This document shows positions 1 through 7,558 of a stretch of 64,000 nucleotides of DNA, one piece after another. The DNA lies in contig NZ_JOIY01000028.1 of assembly GCF_000720185.1 (NCBI RefSeq), forward strand, positions 1-64,000, given 5' to 3'. The number at the start of each line of letters is the position of its first letter. Position 1 is the first letter of the stretch. The notes beneath the pieces were generated by a model. The model was not told where the DNA came from, did no database searches, and was given only the letters and a program-made list of their open reading frames with translations. The translations under genes were made by a program, and so were the position numbers. This DNA comes from Streptomyces sp. NRRL S-340. GTDB lineage: Bacteria > Actinomycetota > Actinomycetes > Streptomycetales > Streptomycetaceae.

Positions 1-92
1 GGCGGGGGGCGTCCGGCCGGGGGCGCGGGGTGCGGGGGCCGGGGCGGGAGAGCGGGTCACGGAGGGCACGGCGGGAGCCTTTCCGGCCGGGG

Positions 93-1406
93 TCAGGCCG
101 TGAAGAAACGCGAGCGCTGGGACTCGATCTTCTTGAGCGTGCCGGAGCCGTCGTCGGGGTGGCTGAGCCACTCGGTCAGGCCGGGCAGCAGGACGGTGGA
201 GACGAAACCGGGGTCGCTGTCGCGGTCGGCGAACTGGCTGATGTGCTTGGCGTCCGCGATGAGCCGCGCGGACTTCTTCTGCAGGGCGTTGTACGAGCCG
301 GTGCCGGCCTGTTCGTTGACGGCGAGGTTGCTCGGGTCGACGCCCATGTAGGTGTGTTCGGCCCGCGCGGTGCCGAGGAACTCCAGGAACTTCTTCGCCC
401 CGTCCGGGTTCTTGGGCCTGCGGCTGAGCATGAAGCCGTCGGTGGGGGCTTCCACGGTGTCCTGGCCGTGCGCGGCGTCGACCTCGGGGAACGGGAAGAA
501 GTCGATGTCGGCGCGGAGGGACTCGTCGGTGATCTGCTGGCCGAGGAAGAGGCCGATGACCGCCATGCCGGACTTCTTGTCCAGCAGCGACTGGGCGGCG
601 TCCTGCCAGGACCGGCCGCCCCCGCTCGCCTGGTAGTACGGCGTCAGTTCGCGCCACAGGTCCAGGACGCGGGCGGTGCGCGGGTCGGTCCAGGACACCT
701 GGCCGCGCAGCAGTGAGGTGTGGAAGTCGTAGCCGTTGGCGCGCAGGTTCAGGTAGTCGAAGGCGCCGAGGACCGACCAGCTGTCGCCGCCGCCGTATCC
801 GGAGGCCACGGGGGACAGGCCGTCCTTCTTCATCCGCTTGGCCAGCGCGATGAACTCGTCCCACTTGCGCGGGACCTGGTAGCCGCGTTCCTGGAAGAGG
901 CTCTTGTGGTAGAAGACGGCCCACGGGTAGTTGTACAGCGGCACGAAGTAGTACCTGCCGTCCGCGCCCCGCGCCAGTTGCCTGGTCGCCTCGCTGAAAC
1001 CGCCGCCTATCTTCTCCCAGACGTCGTCGAGCGCGGTGCACAGGCCCTTCTTGGCGAAGTACTGCATGCGGTACCCGGCGAACCAGGTGAACACGTCGTC
1101 CGGGGTGCCCTGGAGGTAGCTGGTGATGGACTTCTGGAAGGTGTCGTGGTCGACGGTGTTCGTCTTCACCTTCAGGCCCGAGCCGGCGGTGAAGGCCTTG
1201 GTGAGGGCGGCGTAGGCGGACTTCGGGGTGGCGTCGGCGCCGTTGGAGCCGAAGGTGACCGTGTTCGGGTCGGCGCCCGCTCCCCCGCCGCAGGCGGTGA
1301 GGACGGGGGCGGCCAGGGCGGCGGCGCCCAGCCCGAACAGGCCGCCGACGACCCTGCGCCGCCCTGGGCCGGGCGCAGCCAGCGGGGTGCGGATCTGCTG
1401 CGTCAT
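93..1406 (-). CDS. ABC transporter sugar-binding lipoprotein
   Basis: Extracellular solute-binding protein (437 aa) of the carbohydrate-uptake family, which captures a sugar outside the membrane and delivers it to an ABC permease. The N-terminus has an arginine cluster (residues 16-18), a hydrophobic stretch and the lipobox LTAC with Cys39 as the lipidation site; RRRVVGG suggests Tat export. The mature part has the aromatic-rich lobes of the family. A GAGGAGC Shine-Dalgarno (SD) sits 4 nt before the ATG at 1406. It lies downstream of and co-directional with a ROK regulator, and near an alpha-galactosidase, so an alpha-galactoside ligand is plausible (inference). Its permeases would be expected left of the window. 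Confidence 0.9.
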   Translation of the reverse strand: MTQQIRTPLAAPGPGRRRVVGGLFGLGAAALAAPVLTACGGGAGADPNTVTFGSNGADATPKSAYAALTKAFTAGSGLKVKTNTVDHDTFQKSITSYLQGTPDDVFTWFAGYRMQYFAKKGLCTALDDVWEKIGGGFSEATRQLARGADGRYYFVPLYNYPWAVFYHKSLFQERGYQVPRKWDEFIALAKRMKKDGLSPVASGYGGGDSWSVLGAFDYLNLRANGYDFHTSLLRGQVSWTDPRTARVLDLWRELTPYYQASGGGRSWQDAAQSLLDKKSGMAVIGLFLGQQITDESLRADIDFFPFPEVDAAHGQDTVEAPTDGFMLSRRPKNPDGAKKFLEFLGTARAEHTYMGVDPSNLAVNEQAGTGSYNALQKKSARLIADAKHISQFADRDSDPGFVSTVLLPGLTEWLSHPDDGSGTLKKIESQRSRFFTA

Positions 1407-1589
1407 GGTTGCTCCTCGTACGTGCGTGTGGGAACGGTCGGGGGTGCCGGGGGGCGGCGCGATCTCAGTGTGCGTCCGAGTGTGCTGTCGTGGTGTGCGC
1501 CGACGGCGTGTGTGCCGTGGTCCGCCGGCGGCCTGTGCGGTGTGCGGGCGTACCGTCGGTGTGCGGGCTGCCGGTGACCGGGTGTGCCG
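1407..1589. other. GTGTG-rich spacer
   Basis: Gap between the ROK gene and the binding-protein gene. Positions about 1465-1610 are rich in GTGTG/GTGCG runs and extend into the last codons of the ROK gene. A promoter for the binding-protein gene should lie here, but I cannot point to convincing -35/-10 boxes. Confidence 0.4.
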
Positions 1590-2819
1590 TCAGTGTGTGT
1601 GCTGGGCGGTGAAGGACTGGATGGCGGTGGCAGCCGCCCCGCGGGCCCATTCCTCGAAGGCCAGCGGGCGCGTCTGTACGTCGCACTGGGCGGCGGAGCC
1701 GAAGGCGGCGGCGGTGAACGCGTCGCGGATCTGCTCGGCGAACAGGTCGTAGGCGGCCAGGCCCTCGCCGGAGATGATCACGCGTTCGGGGCCGAGCAGG
1801 TTGGCCACGGTGGCGATGCCCCGGCCGATCGCCTCACCGGCGCGCGCGTAGGCCTCACGCGCCCCGGCGACGCCCTGTCGGGCCAGGGCCACGGCCTCCG
1901 CGGCGTCGGCGACCTCCGCGCCGGTGGCGTCCCTGATCCGCCGGACGATGGCGGCGTCCCCGGCGATCGCCTCCACGCAGCCGCGGTTGCCGCAGCGGCA
2001 CGGCGGGCCGGCCGGATCGACGGTGACGTGCCCGATCTCGCCGGCCACGCCGTGGGCGCCTGCCACCACCCGGCCGTGCACGACCAGGCCGCAGCCGATG
2101 CCCGCGCCGACCGTCACCACGGCGAAGTCCGACAGCCCGACGCCCGCGCCGAACCACTGCTCGGCGACGGTGAGGGCGCGGACGTCGTTGTCGACGGTGA
2201 CCGGCAGCCCCGTGGTCGCCGCGGCGAGTTCCGCGAGGGGCACGTCACGCCAGTCCAGGAACGGCGAGTACCGTACGACGCCCTCGGCGCGGTCCACGTC
2301 GCCGGAGACGGCGACGCCGAGTCCCATGACGTGGACGCCGAACCCGTCCGCCTCGGCCAGGAGTTCCCCCACCAGGGCGGCGGCCGAGGCCAGCACGGCC
2401 CGGGGGGCGCGGTCGGCGAGGGGCAGGTGCCGGGCGAGCAGGATGCGGCAGCACAGGTCGGTGAGGACACCGATGATCTCGTCGCCGGTCACCTTGATCC
2501 CGATGAACAGGGCGCGTCCGCCGTCGACCCGGACCAGGTTCGCCGGTCTGCCCAGCGCCGGGCGGGCGTCCTCGTCGGCGTCCTCCACCAGGTAACCGGC
2601 CTCGATCAGCGGCCGGACCGCCTTGGTGACGGCCGCGGCGGACAGTCCGGCCCGGCGGCCCGCCTCCGTGCGGGTGAGGGGGCCCTGGGAGAGGAGCGTG
2701 GTGAAGATCTGCGCGGCGGCGGGGGTGTTCGCCGGGAACGTCTCGGCGGACGGCCGCGGCGCGGGTGCGGCGGAACGGGGCGAGGCCAGGAGCGGCGGCG
2801 GGGACAGGGGCGAGGACAT
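1590..2819 (-). CDS. ROK-family transcriptional repressor
   Basis: DNA-binding ROK protein (409 aa from the chosen start). It has an N-terminal winged helix (the stretch containing LTRTEAGRRAGLSAAAVTKA) followed by the sugar-kinase-like fold with the zinc motif CRCGNRGC. The kinase phosphate motif DxGxT near the fold start is not intact, as expected for a regulator. ROK repressors commonly control adjacent sugar uptake and hydrolase genes and respond to a sugar. It sits between a sugar-binding lipoprotein and a divergent alpha-galactosidase, which makes both likely targets. The ATG at 2819 is preferred over a TTG at 2909 that would add an unlikely tail. Confidence 0.88.
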   Translation of the reverse strand: MSSPLSPPPLLASPRSAAPAPRPSAETFPANTPAAAQIFTTLLSQGPLTRTEAGRRAGLSAAAVTKAVRPLIEAGYLVEDADEDARPALGRPANLVRVDGGRALFIGIKVTGDEIIGVLTDLCCRILLARHLPLADRAPRAVLASAAALVGELLAEADGFGVHVMGLGVAVSGDVDRAEGVVRYSPFLDWRDVPLAELAAATTGLPVTVDNDVRALTVAEQWFGAGVGLSDFAVVTVGAGIGCGLVVHGRVVAGAHGVAGEIGHVTVDPAGPPCRCGNRGCVEAIAGDAAIVRRIRDATGAEVADAAEAVALARQGVAGAREAYARAGEAIGRGIATVANLLGPERVIISGEGLAAYDLFAEQIRDAFTAAAFGSAAQCDVQTRPLAFEEWARGAAATAIQSFTAQHTH

Positions 2820-2839
2820 GGCCGGGAACCTAGGTCTCT

Positions 2840-2960
2840 TATTTTCTGCTGTCAATGAAAGAAGCAGGAATCCTCTGAAGATTGCCTGAGCGAGGTGATC
2901 GTCTTTCAAAGCCAGGCGACGAGTGGGGTGTTGACACCGGGTCGAAGGTCACGCTTGGCT
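2840..2960 (+). promoter_or_regulatory. Divergent promoter region, ROK/alpha-galactosidase
   Basis: An AT-richer patch (2838-2865) is flanked by the inverted repeat GAAAGA (2859-2864) and TCTTTC (2902-2907), a candidate ROK operator. TTGACA at 2931-2936 followed after 18 bp by TTGGCT (2955-2960) could be the promoter of the alpha-galactosidase; the -10 is weak. Confidence 0.4.
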
Positions 2961-3016
2961 CTTGCGAGCACGCCGCCTTCTGCCGCTGTCACCCCTTCTC
3001 GCGAACGTGAGGCCCG

Positions 3017-5224
3017 ATGCCGACGATCTCCCACGCCCCCGACCGCGGGGTCTGGCTGCTGACCACGCCCCGCACCTCCTACGCCCTGCGCGTCGACGAG
3101 ACGGGTGCGCCCTGCCATCTCGCCTGGGGGCCACGGCTGACCCTGCCGGAGGCGGTGGACCTCGCCGTCCCGCTCCCGGCGGCGGCGAGCAGCTTCGAGG
3201 GACGGCCGCCGGTGGGCGAGGAGCTCCCGGTGGACGGCGGCACGCGCTACGGCCCGCCGTCCCTCCAGGTCCGCTACGCGGACGGCTCACGCGCCTTCGA
3301 GTGGGAGCCCACCGGCCACCGAGTCCTCGAACCCGCCCCCGGCCGCACGGAACTGGTCCTGGAGTTCCGCGACCGCCTGTACCCCCTGCACGTGGCGCTG
3401 CACTACACGGTGCGCGCGGACACGGACGTCATCGAGCGCCGTACGGTGCTGCGCAACGCCGGGGACCGGCACCTCGCCCTGCTGCGGGCCGACTCGGCGG
3501 CCTGGTCGCTGCCGCCGCTGCCCGGCTGCAGGATCAGTCACGTGACCGGCCAGTGGTCGGCGGAGAACCAGCTCAGCCGCGATCCGCTGCCGCCCGGCGA
3601 GACGGTGCTGACCAGCAGGCGCGGGATCACCAGCCACCACGCCGGCCCCTGGGTGATGCTGGACGACGGCGAGGCGTCCGAGGAGCACGGCAGGGTGTGG
3701 AGCGCGGCCCTGGCCTGGAGCGGGAGCTGGCGCATCACGGTGCAGCGGACACCCGACGGGCGGGCCGGCTTCACCGGCGGCGCCGGCCACGAGGGCACGT
3801 CCGTGCCGCTCGCGCCGGGCGAGGAGTTCACCACCCCGGTGTTCGCCGGGCTGTTCACCGAGGGCGGCTTCGGCGCGGCGAGCCGGGCCTGGCACACGTA
3901 TGTCCGCCGCCATGTGCTGCCCCACGCCCAGGAGGTGGCCCCCGTGCTGTACAACTCCTGGGAGGCCACCGGTTTCGACGTGGACGAGCGGAGCCAGAAG
4001 GCGCTCGCGGAGCGGGCCGCCGCGCTGGGTGTCGAGCTGTACGTCGTCGACGACGGCTGGTTCGGCGCACGCCGCAGCGACCGGGCGGGGCTGGGCGACT
4101 GGACGCCGTCCCCGGACCGCTTCCCCGGCGGGCTCGGTCCGCTGGTGGACGCGGTGCACGGGCTCGGTATGCGCTTCGGTCTCTGGGTGGAGCCGGAGAT
4201 GGTCAACCCGGACAGCGACCTGTACCGGGCGCACCCCGACTGGGTGCTGCACGTGCCCGGCCGCGACCGCACGGAGCTGCGCCACCAGCTCGTGCTGAAC
4301 TTCGCCCGGGACGACGTCGCCGACTGGGCGTACGGCTGGCTCACCCGGCTGGTCGGCGAGCACGGCATCGACTTCCTCAAGTGGGACATGAACCGCCCGT
4401 TCAGCGAGGCCGGCTGGCCGCGGCAGGAGGGCGGGGAGCAACTGGGCGGCGACGGCCCCGGCGGGTCCGGCGGGTCCGGCGGCGGCGACGGTCCCGGCGG
4501 GCCCAGCGGCGGTGACGGCGGCGACCGGCTGTGGACGGCGTACGTCAGCAACCTGTACGGCGTCCTGGACCGGCTGCGCGCCGACCACCCGGGGCTGCGC
4601 GTGGAGACGTGCAGCGGCGGCGGCGGACGCGTCGACCTGGGCATCCTCGCCCGCACCGACCAGGCGTGGGTGTCGGACAACACCGACGCGGTCGACCGTC
4701 TGGTGATCCAGCACGGCTTCGGCCAGATCCATCCGGCGCGTGTGCTGTCCGCCTGGGTGACGGACGTGCCGAACCAGCTCACCGCACGCACGGTGCCGCT
4801 GCGCTTCCGCTTCCATGCCGCGATGTCCGGGCTGCTGGGCATCGGCGGCGACCTGACCCGCTGGTCGGAGACCGAACTGGCGGAGGGCGCCGAGCTGGTG
4901 GCCGCGTACAAGAAGGTGCGTCACCTGGTCCAGCAGGGCGATCTGTACCGGCTGGCCGGCCCGCACGGCGAGGGCCCGACGGTCGTGCAGTACGCCGCCG
5001 GGGACGGCGCGGAGACGCTGGTGCTGGCCTGGCGGCGCGGGCCGCGGCACGGAGTCCCGCAGCTCCCGGTGCGGTTGCGGGGGCTCACCCCCGGGGCCCG
5101 CTACCGCGACGCGCGCACGGGCGAGGTCCACCACGCCACGGTCCTCGCGGAGTACGGGTTCCACCCCGGCCTGGCGCCGGGCGACTGGGCCAGCTGCGCG
5201 GTGCACCTGGTCCGGCTTCCCTGA
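3017..5224 (+). CDS. Alpha-galactosidase, glycoside hydrolase family 36
   Basis: Retaining alpha-galactosidase (735 aa) that removes terminal alpha-galactose from raffinose-type sugars. It has the N-terminal beta-sandwich, a TIM barrel and a C-terminal beta domain. The nucleophile motif FLKWDMN gives Asp457, and SDNTDAVDR gives the acid/base Asp near 554. There is no signal peptide, so it is probably cytoplasmic and acts on imported sugar. A glycine-rich insert of about 35 residues (roughly 472-505) lies directly after the nucleophile strand, which is unusual. It is divergent from the ROK repressor and probably regulated by it. Confidence 0.93.
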   Translation: MPTISHAPDRGVWLLTTPRTSYALRVDETGAPCHLAWGPRLTLPEAVDLAVPLPAAASSFEGRPPVGEELPVDGGTRYGPPSLQVRYADGSRAFEWEPTGHRVLEPAPGRTELVLEFRDRLYPLHVALHYTVRADTDVIERRTVLRNAGDRHLALLRADSAAWSLPPLPGCRISHVTGQWSAENQLSRDPLPPGETVLTSRRGITSHHAGPWVMLDDGEASEEHGRVWSAALAWSGSWRITVQRTPDGRAGFTGGAGHEGTSVPLAPGEEFTTPVFAGLFTEGGFGAASRAWHTYVRRHVLPHAQEVAPVLYNSWEATGFDVDERSQKALAERAAALGVELYVVDDGWFGARRSDRAGLGDWTPSPDRFPGGLGPLVDAVHGLGMRFGLWVEPEMVNPDSDLYRAHPDWVLHVPGRDRTELRHQLVLNFARDDVADWAYGWLTRLVGEHGIDFLKWDMNRPFSEAGWPRQEGGEQLGGDGPGGSGGSGGGDGPGGPSGGDGGDRLWTAYVSNLYGVLDRLRADHPGLRVETCSGGGGRVDLGILARTDQAWVSDNTDAVDRLVIQHGFGQIHPARVLSAWVTDVPNQLTARTVPLRFRFHAAMSGLLGIGGDLTRWSETELAEGAELVAAYKKVRHLVQQGDLYRLAGPHGEGPTVVQYAAGDGAETLVLAWRRGPRHGVPQLPVRLRGLTPGARYRDARTGEVHHATVLAEYGFHPGLAPGDWASCAVHLVRLP

Positions 5225-5248
5225 CGCGTACTGCCCTGGCTCCTCTTG

Positions 5249-5262
5249 TTCGCAGCTCTGAG
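5249..5262. repeat. Copy of TTCGCAGCTCTSAG motif
   Basis: TTCGCAGCTCTGAG just downstream of the alpha-galactosidase. The same motif occurs at 21050-21063 (TTCGCAGCTCTCAG) and, with one inserted base, near 34148-34163. Two copies are associated with gene ends. It may be a terminator part or a decayed insertion-sequence end. Confidence 0.4.
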
Positions 5263-5468
5263 GGCCGGGTCGTCGCCGACCGCGCGGCGCGGTCGGCAGC
5301 CGTCGCGCGACAGCCGGGAGCGGTGCTCCGGGTGCCGGGGTCGTCGCTGCTCGCGCCGTGCGCCGACGCGTGCGTGACCGGGGCCCTCGCCACGGTCGGT
5401 CCGGGGGCGCGGGCCGCGGCGATGCCGGCGGTGCGGGCGGCGGGCGGAGAAGCGGGGTGAACGGGCGC

Positions 5469-5503
5469 CCGGCGCCGGCGGGCTCTCGCCCCTCGGCGCC
5501 GGC
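5469..5503. terminator. Hairpin between convergent genes
   Basis: CCGGCGCCG (about 5469-5477) and CGGCGCCGG (5494-5502) form a strong GC stem with a loop of about 16 nt. It lies between the alpha-galactosidase and the convergent SnoaL-like gene. There is no T-run, which is usual for actinobacterial terminators. Confidence 0.5.
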
Positions 5504-5514
5504 CGGAGCCCGTG

Positions 5515-5949
5515 TCAGCTCATGTGGTAGCTCGTGTCGCCCACCAGGTGGACGTTGATGCGGCGCTCGGCGAACCGCCAGGTTCCGTCCCGCCACACGT
5601 AGCGGTCGTTGTAACGGCCGGCCGCGATCGGCTGGAGGGGCAGTCCATCGGCGGCCTGGAAGAGCGTCAAGTAGGCCCGCCCCGTGGCCGTGCAGGCCTC
5701 CTCGTCGATGTCGATACGGATGTTGGTGGTGACGTGGTGCGTGCGGAGCGTGCCGTCGCTGTGGACGATCGTGCGGTCCCGCAGCATCCCCTCGACGGCG
5801 GCGCTGCCCTCGTAGCGGGTGCCGTCCGTGCCGATGAAGGCGCCCTCGGCGAACAGCGCGCCCACGCCCGCCAGGTCGGCGCTGTCGAGACGTTCCGCGT
5901 ACTCGGCGATCAAGTTCTCGATGGGCCGGGAGTCGGAGACTGATGCCAT
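5515..5949 (-). CDS. SnoaL/NTF2-like protein A
   Basis: Small cone-fold protein (144 aa) of the SnoaL_4/NTF2-like group. The N-terminal helix IENLIAEYAERLDSADL and the terminal strands around WRFAERRINVHLVGD are typical. Family members include cyclases, isomerases, dehydratases and hydrolases, so the reaction cannot be assigned. It starts 72 bp after the MFS gene upstream on the same strand and is probably co-transcribed under the TGGAC operators at 7509-7558. AAGGA lies about 9 nt before the ATG. The same MFS-SnoaL order occurs at 23047-25131. Confidence 0.8.
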   Translation of the reverse strand: MASVSDSRPIENLIAEYAERLDSADLAGVGALFAEGAFIGTDGTRYEGSAAVEGMLRDRTIVHSDGTLRTHHVTTNIRIDIDEEACTATGRAYLTLFQAADGLPLQPIAAGRYNDRYVWRDGTWRFAERRINVHLVGDTSYHMS

Positions 5950-6021
5950 GAATGTTCATCCTTGAGTGTGGTGGTGGATCGTCGTCGGTCGCGGCCGTCC
6001 CCGCAGGGGACCCCGTGAGAT

Positions 6022-7518
6022 TCAGGCGATGTCTTCCTCGACCGGTGCGAGCACGCGCTGCTCCGCCCTCGGCTCCGCTTGCCTTTCCGCCTGGCCGGCG
6101 GCGCCGGAACCGGACGGGATGAGCAGGCACGAGACCAGCCCGACCATGCCGGCCAGGGCCAGCACCAGGAACGCCGTCGTGAACCCGCTCTCCTCGGGGT
6201 ATCCGTCGCTGCCCGTGCGGGACGCGAGGATGGCGGCGACCGCGGCTGCGCCAACGGCGCCTCCGATGGTGCGGATGTTTGCGTTCATCCCCGTCGCGGC
6301 GCCGGTGTGCTCGGCGGGCACTGCGTGGACGACCGCGGCGGACAGAGCCGACAGACCGATGCCGAATCCGAGGCCTCCGATCGCGGCCGAGAGGGAGACC
6401 AGCCAGGCGCTGCCGTGCAGCAGTCCCAGCATGAGGAAACCGATGATGGTCGGCAGGGTGCCGACGATGAGGAGCAACTTCGCCGGCATCTTGTTCCCCA
6501 GGGGTCCGGCGGCGAGGCCACCGACGAACTGGGAGGCCATGACCGGCAGGAAGAGCAGGCCGGACACGGTGACGGACTCACCGAGTCCGTAGCCGGTGCT
6601 GGACGGGGTCTGGAGGAAGACGGGGATGAAACCCAGCGCGGAGTAGAGGGTGACACCGAAGAGGAACGAGGCGAGGTTGGCCGTCCACACAGCGCGCATC
6701 CTGAAGACGGTCATGTCGATCAGCGGGAACCTGGAACGCGACTCGACGAGCACCCACAGGACGCCGGCCACCACAGCGGCGGCGAACAGCCCCAGGGTCT
6801 TGCCCGACGCCCAGCCCCACTCCTGGCCCAGGCTCAGCGGCAGCAGGAGCAGGACGAGCGTGAGGGAGAGCATGGCACCGGCCGGCCAGTTCATCCGGCC
6901 CGCGGACCTCGTGCCGGTCTCCGGGACGACGGCGAGCACCAGGAGCATCATGATGCCGTTGGCGATGGCGGGCAGCCAGAACAGCCATGGCACGCCGAGC
7001 CCGTCGATGATCGGGCCGGTGACCACCAGGCCGATGGCTCCGCCCACCGCACTGATCGCCGCGATCATGCCGATCTTGGCACCGACCTGCTCGCGGGGCA
7101 GAAGATCGCGGACGATGCTGAAGGCCAGCGGCAGCGTGGCACCACCCGCTCCCTGCAGCACGCGTCCCACGACCAGGACGGGCAGGTCGGTCGCGAGTGC
7201 CGCGACCACGCTTCCGAGGGCCAGGAGCAGCAGGACGGCGACCAGGACGCGGCGTTTGCCGATCTGGTCGCCGAGTCGGCCGAGGATCGGGGTCATGACG
7301 GCACTCGACAGGAGGAACGCCGTGAGCACCCAGCTCACCCCGAGCTGGTCCGTGTGCACCTGGTCGCGCAGGGCCTCCAGTGCGGGGTTCACCATCGACT
7401 GCACCAGGGCGTAGGACACCGAGCAGATCGAGAGGATCATCAGCACGACACCGGCACCACGCGCGGCGGGTGACAGGGCCGCCCCGGGGTCACCCGAAAA
7501 ACTATCACTGGACTTCAT
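6022..7518 (-). CDS. MFS drug exporter A (DHA2-like)
   Basis: Major facilitator exporter of the DHA2 type (498 aa). It has many hydrophobic helices, the loop motif LGDQIGKRRVLV after helix 2 and the antiporter-type segment GRVLQGAGGATLPLAFSIVRDL. It is a close sister of the MFS protein at 23047-24537, sharing long stretches such as SLGQEWGWASGKTLGLF versus SLGQEWGWGSPLTLGLL. The ATG at 7518 is chosen because it sits inside operator 7509-7524 exactly as in the sister gene, 6 nt after a -10-like CATCAT, so the transcript is probably leaderless. The TTG at 7539 is rejected. Confidence 0.9.
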   Translation of the reverse strand: MKSSDSFSGDPGAALSPAARGAGVVLMILSICSVSYALVQSMVNPALEALRDQVHTDQLGVSWVLTAFLLSSAVMTPILGRLGDQIGKRRVLVAVLLLLALGSVVAALATDLPVLVVGRVLQGAGGATLPLAFSIVRDLLPREQVGAKIGMIAAISAVGGAIGLVVTGPIIDGLGVPWLFWLPAIANGIMMLLVLAVVPETGTRSAGRMNWPAGAMLSLTLVLLLLPLSLGQEWGWASGKTLGLFAAAVVAGVLWVLVESRSRFPLIDMTVFRMRAVWTANLASFLFGVTLYSALGFIPVFLQTPSSTGYGLGESVTVSGLLFLPVMASQFVGGLAAGPLGNKMPAKLLLIVGTLPTIIGFLMLGLLHGSAWLVSLSAAIGGLGFGIGLSALSAAVVHAVPAEHTGAATGMNANIRTIGGAVGAAAVAAILASRTGSDGYPEESGFTTAFLVLALAGMVGLVSCLLIPSGSGAAGQAERQAEPRAEQRVLAPVEEDIA

Positions 7519-7524
7519 GGTCCA
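7509..7524. promoter_or_regulatory. TGGAC operator 1 (over MFS A start codon)
   Basis: TGGACTTCATGGTCCA: perfect 5-bp arms with a 6-bp spacer. Read on the minus strand it is TGGACC-ATG-AAGTCCA, with the start codon of MFS A at positions 7-9. Confidence 0.75.
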
Positions 7525-7558
7525 ATGATGAGCCCTCAAAATTGGATCGTCAAGTCCA
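7525..7558 (-). promoter_or_regulatory. Promoter of MFS A with operator 2
   Basis: On the minus strand, TTGACG lies inside operator 2 (7543-7558, TGGATCGTCAAGTCCA, one arm mismatch). It is followed after 17 bp by CATCAT, then by operator 1. A repressor bound here would cover the -35 and the transcription start. Operator 2 overlaps the stop codon of the upstream LuxR gene. Confidence 0.65.

Noticed and set aside
3287..6130. 947-codon open frame on the minus strand opposite the alpha-galactosidase
   Set aside because: Shadow of the high third-position GC; composition is low complexity, it crosses a terminator, and the plus-strand gene is clear.
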